64,000 nt of DNA from Petrolisthes cinctipes (Eukaryota > Arthropoda > Malacostraca > Decapoda > Porcellanidae), in the NCBI GenBank assembly GCA_033782935.1, contig JAWQEG010000169.1, positions 372,001 through 436,000 of the forward strand. Reading direction: 5' to 3'. Under the pieces are notes generated by a model. It ran no database searches, was not told the origin of the DNA, and saw nothing but the letters and a program-made list of their open reading frames with translations. Both the position numbers and the translations under genes were made by a program. Below, piece after piece: positions 1 to 9,481 of the stretch (the first letter of the stretch is position 1; each line of letters opens with the position of its first letter).

Positions 1-88
1 GTACAGAAGATACATGCACATATTGACTTTGGGCATCTAAAATATCGATTTTCAGCATGTTATGGGCCTGTATTTTGAAAATACTCTA
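1..88 (+). repeat. Left half (88 bp) of an internally duplicated monomer
   Basis: Aligned without gaps to 89-176, about 55 of 88 positions agree by hand count. Shared landmarks lie exactly 88 bp apart: CATG at 13 and 101, AAAATATCGA at 39 and 127, GCCTG at 66 and 154, and AAT or TAT followed by TTG in the tail. This implies the 176-bp monomer arose from an older 88-bp unit. Confidence 0.8.
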
Positions 89-176
89 ACGCTGAGTAGG
101 CATGTACAGATTGCTTCTGGGACCCCAAAATATCGAATTTTCGGGTGTTTTGAGCCTGAATTTGAGATATAAACGG
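89..176 (+). repeat. Right half (88 bp) of an internally duplicated monomer
   Basis: This half carries CATGTACAGATTG where the left half has CATGCACATATTG, AAAATATCGAATTTTCGGG where the left has AAAATATCGATTTTCAGC, and TTGAGCCTGAATTTG where the left has ATGGGCCTGTATTTT. The halves have diverged more from each other than full monomers have, so the duplication predates the array as seen here. Confidence 0.8.
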
Positions 177-347
177 GTATTGAAGATGCATGCACATATC
201 GACTTTTGTGCACCTAAAAGATCGATTTTCAGTATGTTTTGAGCATGTATTTTGAAAATACTCTAACACGGAGTAGGCATGTACAGATCGCTTCTGGAAC
301 CCCTAAATATCGAATTTTCGGGTGTTTTGGGACTGAATTTGAGATAT

Positions 348-1024
348 CGATTTTTTGGCACCTAAAATGTCGATTTTTAGCATGTTTTTAGCCTATATTT
401 TGAAAATATTCTAGCACTGAGTAGGCATGTACAGATTGCTTCTGGGACCCCAAAATATTGAATTTTCGGGTGTTTTGAGCCTGAATTTGAGATATAAACG
501 GGTACAGAAGATACATGCACATATTGACTTTAGGCACCAAAAATATCGATTTTCAGCATGTTTTGGGCCTGAATTTTGAAAATACTCTAACACGGAGTAG
601 GCATGTACAGATTGCTTCTGGGACCCCAAAATATTGAATTTTCGGGTGTTTTGAGCCTGAATTTGAGATATAAACGGGTACAGAAGATACATGCACATAT
701 TGACTTTGGGCACCAAAAATATCGATTTTCAGCATGTTTTGGGCCTGAATTTTGAAAATACTCTAACACGGAGTAGGCATGTACAAATCGCTTCTGGGAC
801 CCCAAAATATCGAATTTTCGGGTGTTTAGGGCCAGAATTTGAGATATAAACGGGTACAGAAGATGCATGCACATATCGACTTTTGGGCACCTAAAAGATC
901 GATTTTCAGTATGTTTTTGGCCTGTATTTTGAAAATACTCTAACAAGGAGTAGGCATGTACAGATACCTTCTGGGACCTCTAAATATCGAATTTTCGGGT
1001 GTTTTGGGACTGAATTTGAGATAT
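348..1024 (+). repeat. 677-bp tetrameric higher-order repeat
   Basis: From one GATATCG junction to the next, this unit holds four monomers instead of three (148 + 176 + 176 + 177). The first extra monomer carries the unusual GACTTTAGGCACC near 528. An exact copy is at 8148-8824. Confidence 0.85.
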
Positions 1025-1348
1025 CGATTTTTTGGCACCTAAAATATCGATTTCAGCATGTTTTTAGCCTATATTTTGAAAATATTCTAGCACTGTGTAG
1101 GCATGTACAGATTGCTTCTGGGACCCCAAAATATTGAATTTTCGGGTGTTTTGAGCCTGAATTTGAGATATAAACGGGTACTGAAGATGCATGCACATAT
1201 CGACTTTTGTGCACCTAAAAGATCGATTTTCAGTATGTTTTGAGCATGTATTTTGAAAATACTCTAACACGGATTAGGCATGTACAGATCACTTCTGGAA
1301 CCCCTAAATATCGAATTTTCGGGTGTTTTGGGACTGAATTTGAGATAT
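1025..1348 (+). repeat. 324-bp dimeric unit with 1-bp deletion
   Basis: This unit has only M1 plus one full-length monomer, and one T is missing in ATATCGATTTCAGC near 1046. It ends with the rare junction GATATCGTC. Copies lie at about 4336-4659 and 8825-9148, tracking the 3311 and 7800 bp duplications. Confidence 0.85.
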
Positions 1349-2350
1349 CGTCTTTTTGGCACCTAAATGATCGATTTTTAGCATAATTTTAGCCTATATT
1401 TTGAAAATATTCTAGCACTGAGTAGGCATGTACAGATTGCTTCTGGGACCCCAAAATATTGAATTTTCGGGTGTTTTGAGCCTGAATTTGAGATATAAAC
1501 GGGTACAGAAGATACATGCACATATTGACTTTGGGCACCAAAAATATCGATTTTCAGCATGTTTTGGGCCTGAATTTTGAAAATACTCTAACACGGAGTA
1601 GGCATGTACAGATCGCTTCTGGGACCCCAAAATATCGAATTTTCGGGTGTTTAGGGCCAGAATTTGAGATATAAACGGGTACAGAAGATGCATGCACATA
1701 TCGACTTTTGGGCACCTAAAAGATCGATTTTCAGTATGTTTTTGGCCTGTATTTTGAAAATACTCTAACACGGAGTAGGCATGTACAGATACCTTCTGGG
1801 ACCTCTAAATATCGAATTTTCGGGTGTTTTGGGACTGAATTTGAGATATCGATTTTTTGGCACCTAAAATGTCGATTTTTAGCAAGTTTTTAGCTTATAT
1901 TTTGAAAATATTCTAGCACTGTGTAGGCATGTACAGATTGCTTCTGGGACCCCAAAATATTGAATTTTCGGGTGTTTTGAGCCTGAATTTGAGATATAAA
2001 CGGGTACAGAAGATACATGCACATATTGACTTTGGGCATCTAAAATATCGATTTTCAGCATGTTATGGGCCTGTATTTTGAAAATACTCTAACGCTGAGT
2101 AGGCATGTACAGATTGCTTCTGGGACCCCAAAATATTGAATTTTCGGGTGTTTTGAGACTGAATTTGAGATATAAACGGGTATTGAAGATGCATGCACAT
2201 ATCGACTTTTGTGCACCTAAAAGATCGATTTTCAGTATGTTTTGAGCATGTATTTTGAAAATACTCTAACACGGAGTAGGCATGTACAGATCGCTTCTGG
2301 AACCCCTAAATATCGAATTTTCGGGTGTTTTGGGACTGAATTTGAGATAT

Positions 2351-2498
2351 CGATTTTTTGGCACCTAAAAGATCGATTTTTAGCATGTTTTTAGCCTATA
2401 TTTTGAAAATATTCTAGCACTGAGTAGGCATGTACAGATTGCTTCTGGGACCCCAAAATATTGAATTTTCGGGTGTTTTGAGCCTGAATTTGAGATAT
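2351..2498 (+). repeat. M1 monomer, 148 bp, 29-bp deletion type
   Basis: M1 lacks 29 bp relative to the 177-bp monomer. The segment that normally runs from GAGATATAAACGGG to GCACATATCGAC has collapsed between two ATAT tetranucleotides, leaving GAGATATCGATTTTTTGG. Other M1 marks are GCCTATATTTTGAAAATATTC, CAGATTGC and AAATATTGAATT. The junction creates GATATC, absent from normal M2 and M3 junctions, so it marks one point per higher-order repeat. Some copies read GATATCGACTTTTTGG instead. Confidence 0.93.
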
Positions 2499-2674
2499 AA
2501 ACGGGTACAGAAGATACATGCACATATTGACTTTGGGCACCAAAAATATCGATTTTCAGCATGTTTTGGGCCTGAATTTTGAAAATACTCTAACACGGAG
2601 TAGGCATGTACAGATCGCTTCTGGGACCCCAAAATATCGAATTTTCGGGTGTTTAGGGCCAGAATTTGAGATAT
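2499..2674 (+). repeat. M2 monomer, 176 bp
   Basis: Full-length monomer with ATACATGCACATATTGAC, GGGCACCAAAAATATCG, AACACGGAGTAGG, CAGATCGCTTC and TTTAGGGCCAGAATTTG. It has one T fewer than M3 after the GAC (GACTTTGGG against GACTTTTGGG), which explains 176 against 177 bp. A frequent alternative M2 carries GGGCATCTAAAATATCG, CTGTATTTTG and CACTGAG, with M1-like downstream bases, and is best read as an M2/M1 mosaic. Confidence 0.92.
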
Positions 2675-2851
2675 AAACGGGTACAGAAGATGCATGCACA
2701 TATCGACTTTTGGGCACCTAAAAGATCGATTTTCAGTATGTTTTTGGCCTGTATTTTGAAAATACTCTAACAAGGAGTAGGCATGTACAGATACCTTCTG
2801 GGACCTCTAAATATCGAATTTTCGGGTGTTTTGGGACTGAATTTGAGATAT
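2675..2851 (+). repeat. M3 monomer, 177 bp
   Basis: Full-length monomer with ATGCATGCACATATCGAC, GGGCACCTAAAAGATCG, CAGTATGTTTTTGGCC, CAGATACCTTCTGGGACC and TTTTGGGACTGAATTTG. Its last bases abut the GATATC junction of the next M1. A common variant elsewhere has CTTTTGTGCACC, GTTTTGAGCATG and CAGATCGCTTCTGGRACCCC, and starts with GTATTG or GTACTG. Confidence 0.92.
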
Positions 2852-3594
2852 CGATTTTTTGGCACCTAAAATGTCGATTTTCAGCATGTTTTTAGCCTAT
2901 ATTTTGAAAATATTCTAGCACTGTGTAGGCATGTACAGATTGCTTCTGGGACCCCAAAATATTGAATTTTCGGGTGTTTTGAGCCTGAATTTGAGATATA
3001 AACGGGTACAGAAGATACATGCACATATTGACTTTGGGCATCTAAAATATCGATTTTCAGCATGTTATGGGCCTGTATTTTGAAAATACTCTAACGCTGA
3101 GTAGGCATGTACAGATTGCTTCTGGGACCCCAAAATATTGAATTTTCGGGTGTTTTGAGCCTGAATTTGAGATATAAACGGGTATTGAAGATGCATGCAC
3201 ATATCGACTTTTGTGCACCTAAAAGATCGATTTTCAGTATGTTTTGAGCATGTATTTTGAAAATACTCTAACACGGTGTAGGCATGTACAGATCGCTTCT
3301 GGAACCCCTAAATATCGAATTTTCGCGTGTTTTGGGACTGAATTTGAGATATCGATTTTTTGGCACCTAAAATGTCGATTTTTAGCATGTTTTTAGCCTA
3401 TATTTTGAAAATTTTCTAGCACTGAGTAGGCATGTACAGATTGCTTCTGGGACCCCAAAATATTGAATTTTCGGGTGTTTTGAGCCTGAATTTGAGATAT
3501 AAACGGGTACAGAAGATACATGCACATATTGACTTTGGGCACCAAAAATATCGATTTTCAGCATGTTTTGGGCCTGAATTTTGAAAATACTCTA

Positions 3595-3771
3595 ACACGG
3601 AGTAGGCATGTACAGATCGCTTCTGGGACCCCAAAATATCGAATTTTCGGGTGTTTAGGGCCAGAATTTGAGATATAAACGGGTACAGAAGATGCATGCA
3701 CATATCGACTTTTGGGCACCTAAAAGATCGATTTTCAGTATGTTTTTGGCCTGTATTTTGAAAATACTCTA
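3595..3771 (+). repeat. M3-containing stretch ending at the 19-bp deletion (482-bp HOR derivative)
   Basis: At 3772/3773 the normal CTCTAACAAGGAG...ACAGATACC is shortened by 19 bp to CTCTAAGATACCTTC. This changes the local HOR from 501 to 482 bp. The same junction recurs only at 7083/7084 and 11071/11072, offsets of 3311 and 3988 bp, so all three derive from one event copied by superrepeat amplification. Confidence 0.85.
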
Positions 3772-3935
3772 AGATACCTTCTGGGACCTCTAAATATAGA
3801 ATTTTCGGGTGTTTTGGGACTGAATTTGAGATATCGATTTTTTGGCACCTAAAATATCGATTTTCAGCATGTTTTTAGCCTATATTTTGAAAATATTCTA
3901 GCACTGTGTAGGCATGTACAGATTGCTTCTGGGAG

Positions 3936-6900
3936 CCCAAAATATTGAATTTTCGGGTGTTTTGAGCCTGAATTTGAGATATAAACGGGTACAGAAGATA
4001 CATGCACATATTGACTTTGGGCACCAAAAATATCGATTTTCAGCATGTTTTGGGCCTGAATTTTGAAAATACTCTAACACGGAGTAGGCATGTACAAATC
4101 GCTTCTGGGACCCCAAAATATCGAATTTTCGGGTGTTTAGGGCCAGAATTTGAGATATAAACGGGTACAGAAGATGCATGCACATATCGACTTTTGGGCA
4201 CCTAAAAGATCGATTTTCAGTATGTTTTTGGCCTGTATTTTGAAAATACTCTAACAAGGAGTAGGCATGTACAGATACCTTCTGGGACCTCTAAATATCG
4301 AATTTTCGGGTGTTTTGGGACTGAATTTGAGATATCGATTTTTTGGCACCTAAAATATCGATTTCAGCATGTTTTTAGCCTATATTTTGAAAATATTCTA
4401 GCACTGTGTAGGCATGTACAGATTGCTTCTGGGACCCCAAAATATTGAATTTTCGGGTGTTTTGAGCCTGAATTTGAGATATAAACGGGTACTGAAGATG
4501 CATGCACATATCGACTTTTGTGCACCTAAAAGATCGATTTTCAGTATGTTTTGAGCATGTATTTTGAAAATACTCTAACACGGATTAGGCATGTACAGAT
4601 CACTTCTGGAACCCCTAAATATCGAATTTTCGGGTGTTTTGGGACTGAATTTGAGATATCGTCTTTTTGGCACCTAAATGATCGATTTTTAGCATAATTT
4701 TAGCCTATATTTTGAAAATATTCTAGCACTGAGTAGGCATGTACAGATTGCTTCTGGGACCCCAAAATATTGAATTTTCGGGTGTTTTGAGCCTGAATTT
4801 GAGATATAAACGGGTACAGAAGATACATGCACATATTGACTTTGGGCACCAAAAATATCGATTTTCAGCATGTTTTGGGCCTGAATTTTGAAAATACTCT
4901 AACACGGAGTAGGCATGTACAGATCGCTTCTGGGACCCCAAAATATCGAATTTTCGGGTGTTTAGGGCCAGAATTTGAGATATAAACGGGTACAGAAGAT
5001 GCATGCACATATCGACTTTTGGGCACCTAAAAGATCGATTTTCAGTATGTTTTTGGCCTGTATTTTGAAAATACTCTAACACGGAGTAGGCATGTACAGA
5101 TACCTTCTGGGACCTCTAAATATCGAATTTTCGGGTGTTTTGGGACTGAATTTGAGATATCGATTTTTTGGCACCTAAAATGTCGATTTTTAGCATGTTT
5201 TTAGCTTATATTTTGAAAATATTCTAGCACTGTGTAGGCATGTACAGATTGCTTCTGGGACCCCAAAATATTGAATTTTCGGGTGTTTTGAGCCTGAATT
5301 TGAGATATAAACGGGTACAGAAGATACATGCACATATTGACTTTGGGCATCTAAAATATCGATTTTCAGCATGTTATGGGCCTGTATTTTGAAAATACTC
5401 TAACGCTGAGTAGGCATGTACAGATTGCTTCTGGGACCCCAAAATATTGAATTTTCGGGTGTTTTGAGACTGAATTTGAGATATAAACGGGTATTGAAGA
5501 TGCATGCACATATCGACTTTTGTGCACCTAAAAGATCGATTTTCAGTATGTTTTGAGCATGTATTTTGAAAATACTCTAACACGGAGTAGGCATGTACAG
5601 ATCGCTTCTGGAACCCCTAAATATCGAATTTTCGGGTGTTTTGGGACTGAATTTGAGATATCGATTTTTTGGCACCTAAAAGATCGATTTTTAGCATGTT
5701 TTTAGCCTATATTTTGAAAATATTCTAGCACTGAGTAGGCATGTACAGATTGCTTCTGGGACCCCAAAATATTGAATTTTCGGGTGTTTTGAGCCTGAAT
5801 TTGAGATATAAACGGGTACAGAAGATACATGCACATATTGACTTTGGGCACCAAAAATATCGATTTTCAGCATGTTTTGGGCCTGAATTTTGAAAATACT
5901 CTAACACGGAGTAGGCATGTACAGATCGCTTCTGGGACCCCAAAATATCGAATTTTCGGGTGTTTAGGGCCAGAATTTGAGATATAAACGGGTACAGAAG
6001 ATGCATGCACATATCGACTTTTGGGCACCTAAAAGATCGATTTTCAGTATGTTTTTGGCCTGTATTTTGAAAATACTCTAACAAGGAGTAGGCATGTACA
6101 GATACCTTCTGGGACCTCTAAATATCGAATTTTCGGGTGTTTTGGGACTGAATTTGAGATATCGATTTTTTGGCACCTAAAATGTCGATTTTCAGCATGT
6201 TTTTAGCCTATATTTTGAAAATATTCTAGCACTGTGTAGGCATGTACAGATTGCTTCTGGGACCCCAAAATATTGAATTTTCGGGTGTTTTGAGCCTGAA
6301 TTTGAGATATAAACGGGTACAGAAGATACATGCACATATTGACTTTGGGCATCTAAAATATCGATTTTCAGCATGTTATGGGCCTGTATTTTGAAAATAC
6401 TCTAACACGGAGTAGGCATGTACAGATCGCTTCTGGGACCCCAAAATATCGAATTTTCGGGTGTTTAGGGCCAGAATTTGAGATATAAACGGGTACAGAA
6501 GATGCATGCACATATCGACTTTTGTGCACCTAAAAGATCGATTTTCAGTATGTTTTGAGCATGTATTTTGAAAATACTCTAACAAGGAGTAGGCATGTAC
6601 AGATACCTTCTGGGACCTCTAAATATCGAATTTTCGGGTGTTTTGGGACTGAATTTGAGATATCGATTTTTTGGCACCTAAAATGTCGATTTTTAGCATG
6701 TTTTTAGCCTATATTTTGAAAATTTTCTAGCACTGAGTAGGCATGTACAGATTGCTTCTGGGACCCCAAAATATTGAATTTTCGGGTGTTTTGAGCCTGA
6801 ATTTGAGATATAAACGGGTACAGAAGATACATGCACATATTGACTTTGGGCACCAAAAATATCGATTTTCAGCATGTTTTGGGCCTGAATTTTGAAAATA

Positions 6901-7246
6901 CTCTAACACGGAGTAGGCATGTACAGATCGCTTCTGGGACCCCAAAATATCGAATTTTCGGGTGTTTAGGGCCAGAATTTGAGATATAAACGGGTACAGA
7001 AGATGCATGCACATATCGACTTTTGGGCACCTAAAAGATCGATTTTCAGTATGTTTTTGGCCTGTATTTTGAAAATACTCTAAGATACCTTCTGGGACCT
7101 CTAAATATAGAATTTTCGGGTGTTTTGGGACTGAATTTGAGATATCGATTTTTTGGCACCTAAAATATCGATTTTCAGCATGTTTTTAGCCTATATTTTG
7201 AAAATATTCTAGCACTGTGTAGGCATGTACAGATTGCTTCTGGGAG
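3936..7246 (+). repeat. 3311-bp superrepeat, copy 2
   Basis: Tandem copy of 625-3935; similarity at the same offset runs on to about 7334. It is near-identical except for a mosaic patch at about 6406-6645, where sequence of different monomer types replaces the expected one. The junction to the next block is about 7334, where CACCAAAAAT is replaced by CATCTAAAAT. Confidence 0.83.
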
Positions 7247-7786
7247 CCCAAAATATTGAATTTTCGGGTGTTTTGAGCCTGAATTTGAGATATAAACGGG
7301 TACAGAAGATACATGCACATATTGACTTTGGGCATCTAAAATATCGATTTTCAGCATGTTATGGGCCTGTATTTTGAAAATACTCTAACGCTGAGTAGGC
7401 ATGTACAGATTGCTTCTGGTACCCCAAAATATTGAATTTTCGGGTGTTTTGAGCCTGAATTTGAGATATAAACGGGTACAGAAGATGCATGCACATATCG
7501 ACTTTTGGGCACCTAAAAGATCGATTTTCAGTATGTTTTTGGCCTGTATTTTGAAAATACTCTAACAAGGAGTAGGCATGTACAGATACCTTCTGGGACC
7601 TCTAAATATCGAATTTTCGGGTGTTTTGGGACTGAATTTGAGATATCGATTTTTTGGCACCTAAAATATCGATTTTCAGCATGTTTTTAGCCTATATTTT
7701 GAAAATATTCTAGCACTGTGTAGGCATGTACAGATTGCTTCTGGGACCCCAAAATATTGAATTTTCGGGTGTTTTGAGCCTGAATT
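6650..7786 (+). repeat. Duplicated block, copy 1 (offset 3988 bp)
   Basis: Matches 10638-11774, including the 19-bp deletion at 7083/7084 and the rare CTTCTGGTACCCC near 7415. The match weakens after 7786, where AAACGGGTAC here corresponds to AAACGTGTAC in the other copy. Confidence 0.78.
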
Positions 7787-7800
7787 TGAGATATAAACGG

Positions 7801-9481
7801 GTACAGAAGATACATGCACATATTGACTTTGGGCATCTAAAATATCGATTTTCAGCATGTTATGGGCCTGTATTTTGAAAATACTCTAACGCTGAGTAGG
7901 CATGTACAGATTGCTTCTGGGACCCCAAAATATCGAATTTTCGGGTGTTTTGAGCCTGAATTTGAGATATAAACGGGTATTGAAGATGCATGCACATATC
8001 GACTTTTGTGCACCTAAAAGATCGATTTTCAGTATGTTTTGAGCATGTATTTTGAAAATACTCTAACACGGAGTAGGCATGTACAGATCGCTTCTGGAAC
8101 CCCTAAATATCGAATTTTCGGGTGTTTTGGGACTGAATTTGAGATATCGATTTTTTGGCACCTAAAATGTCGATTTTTAGCATGTTTTTAGCCTATATTT
8201 TGAAAATATTCTAGCACTGAGTAGGCATGTACAGATTGCTTCTGGGACCCCAAAATATTGAATTTTCGGGTGTTTTGAGCCTGAATTTGAGATATAAACG
8301 GGTACAGAAGATACATGCACATATTGACTTTAGGCACCAAAAATATCGATTTTCAGCATGTTTTGGGCCTGAATTTTGAAAATACTCTAACACGGAGTAG
8401 GCATGTACAGATTGCTTCTGGGACCCCAAAATATTGAATTTTCGGGTGTTTTGAGCCTGAATTTGAGATATAAACGGGTACAGAAGATACATGCACATAT
8501 TGACTTTGGGCACCAAAAATATCGATTTTCAGCATGTTTTGGGCCTGAATTTTGAAAATACTCTAACACGGAGTAGGCATGTACAAATCGCTTCTGGGAC
8601 CCCAAAATATCGAATTTTCGGGTGTTTAGGGCCAGAATTTGAGATATAAACGGGTACAGAAGATGCATGCACATATCGACTTTTGGGCACCTAAAAGATC
8701 GATTTTCAGTATGTTTTTGGCCTGTATTTTGAAAATACTCTAACAAGGAGTAGGCATGTACAGATACCTTCTGGGACCTCTAAATATCGAATTTTCGGGT
8801 GTTTTGGGACTGAATTTGAGATATCGATTTTTTGGCACCTAAAATATCGATTTCAGCATGTTTTTAGCCTATATTTTGAAAATATTCTAGCACTGTGTAG
8901 GCATGTACAGATTGCTTCTGGGACCCCAAAATATTGAATTTTCGGGTGTTTTGAGCCTGAATTTGAGATATAAACGGGTACTGAAGATGCATGCACATAT
9001 CGACTTTTGTGCACCTAAAAGATCGATTTTCAGTATGTTTTGAGCATGTATTTTGAAAATACTCTAACACGGATTAGGCATGTACAGATCACTTCTGGAA
9101 CCCCTAAATATCGAATTTTCGGGTGTTTTGGGACTGAATTTGAGATATCGTCTTTTTGGCACCTAAATGATCGATTTTTAGCATAATTTTAGCCTATATT
9201 TTGAAAATATTCTAGCACTGAGTAGGCATGTACAGATTGCTTCTGGGACCCCAAAATATTGAATTTTCGGGTGTTTTGAGCCTGAATTTGAGATATAAAC
9301 GGGTACAGAAGATACATGCACATATTGACTTTGGGCACCAAAAATATCGATTTTCAGCATGTTTTGGGCCTGAATTTTGAAAATACTCTAACACGGAGTA
9401 GGCATGTACAGATCGCTTCTGGGACCCCAAAATATCGAATTTTCGGGTGTTTAGGGCCAGAATTTGAGATATAAACGGGTA
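7801..9481 (+). repeat. Duplicated block, copy 2 (offset 7800 bp)
   Basis: Exact copy of 1-1681, including the odd tetramer, the dimer with a missing T (ATATCGATTTCAGC near 8846) and the rare GATATCGTCTTTTTGG junction near 9144. The match ends just after ATAAACGGGTA near 9481, inside a motif shared by all monomers, as expected of an unequal crossover or conversion end. Confidence 0.9.
8148..8824 (+). repeat. 677-bp tetrameric higher-order repeat (copy of 348-1024)
   Basis: Identical by eye to 348-1024, including TTTAGGCACC and CAAATCGC variants. Part of the 7800-bp-offset duplication. Confidence 0.85.

Larger units (their letters stand above)
1..1681 (+). repeat. Duplicated block, copy 1 (offset 7800 bp)
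   Basis: Reading row by row, this block is identical to 7801-9481; the first difference is at 1682 (C against T). The left end cannot be placed because the window starts here. It includes a 677-bp tetramer (348-1024) and a 324-bp dimer (1025-1348), so the match is not a by-product of the general 501-bp periodicity. Confidence 0.9.
2351..2851 (+). repeat. Representative canonical 501-bp trimeric higher-order repeat (M1-M2-M3)
   Basis: This copy shows the standard trimer, phased so that each unit ends in GAGATAT: 148 + 176 + 177 = 501 bp. The same order recurs through most of the window with a 501-bp period, for example units starting at 1850, 2351 and 2852. The period is a multiple of three, so the same spurious reading frames recur in each copy. 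M1 is recognised by GATATCGATTTTTTGGC at its start, M2 by TTTAGGGCCAG near its end, and M3 by GATACCTTCTGGGACCTC. Confidence 0.95.
625..3935 (+). repeat. 3311-bp superrepeat, copy 1
   Basis: The 3311-bp offset holds from about 625 to about 4023. It includes shared rare features: CAAATCGCTTC near 784, the dimer near 1025-1348, AGCATAATTTTAGCC near 1380 and the 19-bp deletion at 3772/3773. One point difference was seen near 1884 (AGCAAG here, AGCATG in the other copy). The length equals five 501-bp units, one 482-bp unit and one 324-bp dimer. Confidence 0.85.
2162..4022 (+). repeat. Duplicated block, copy 1 (offset 7299 bp)
   Basis: Matches 9461-11321 where compared, including the rare GTGTAGGCATGTACAGATCGC near 3275, TTTTCGCGTG near 3320, AAAATTTTCTAGC near 3410, the 19-bp deletion near 3772 and GGGAGCCCAA near 3933. 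Overlaps both 3311-bp superrepeat copies. Confidence 0.82.

Noticed and set aside
3761..3775. Sequencing or assembly error as the cause of the 19-bp deletion
   Set aside because: The same junction occurs at three loci with consistent superrepeat spacing, so it is more likely a real event copied by amplification, unless the superrepeats themselves are assembly artefacts.
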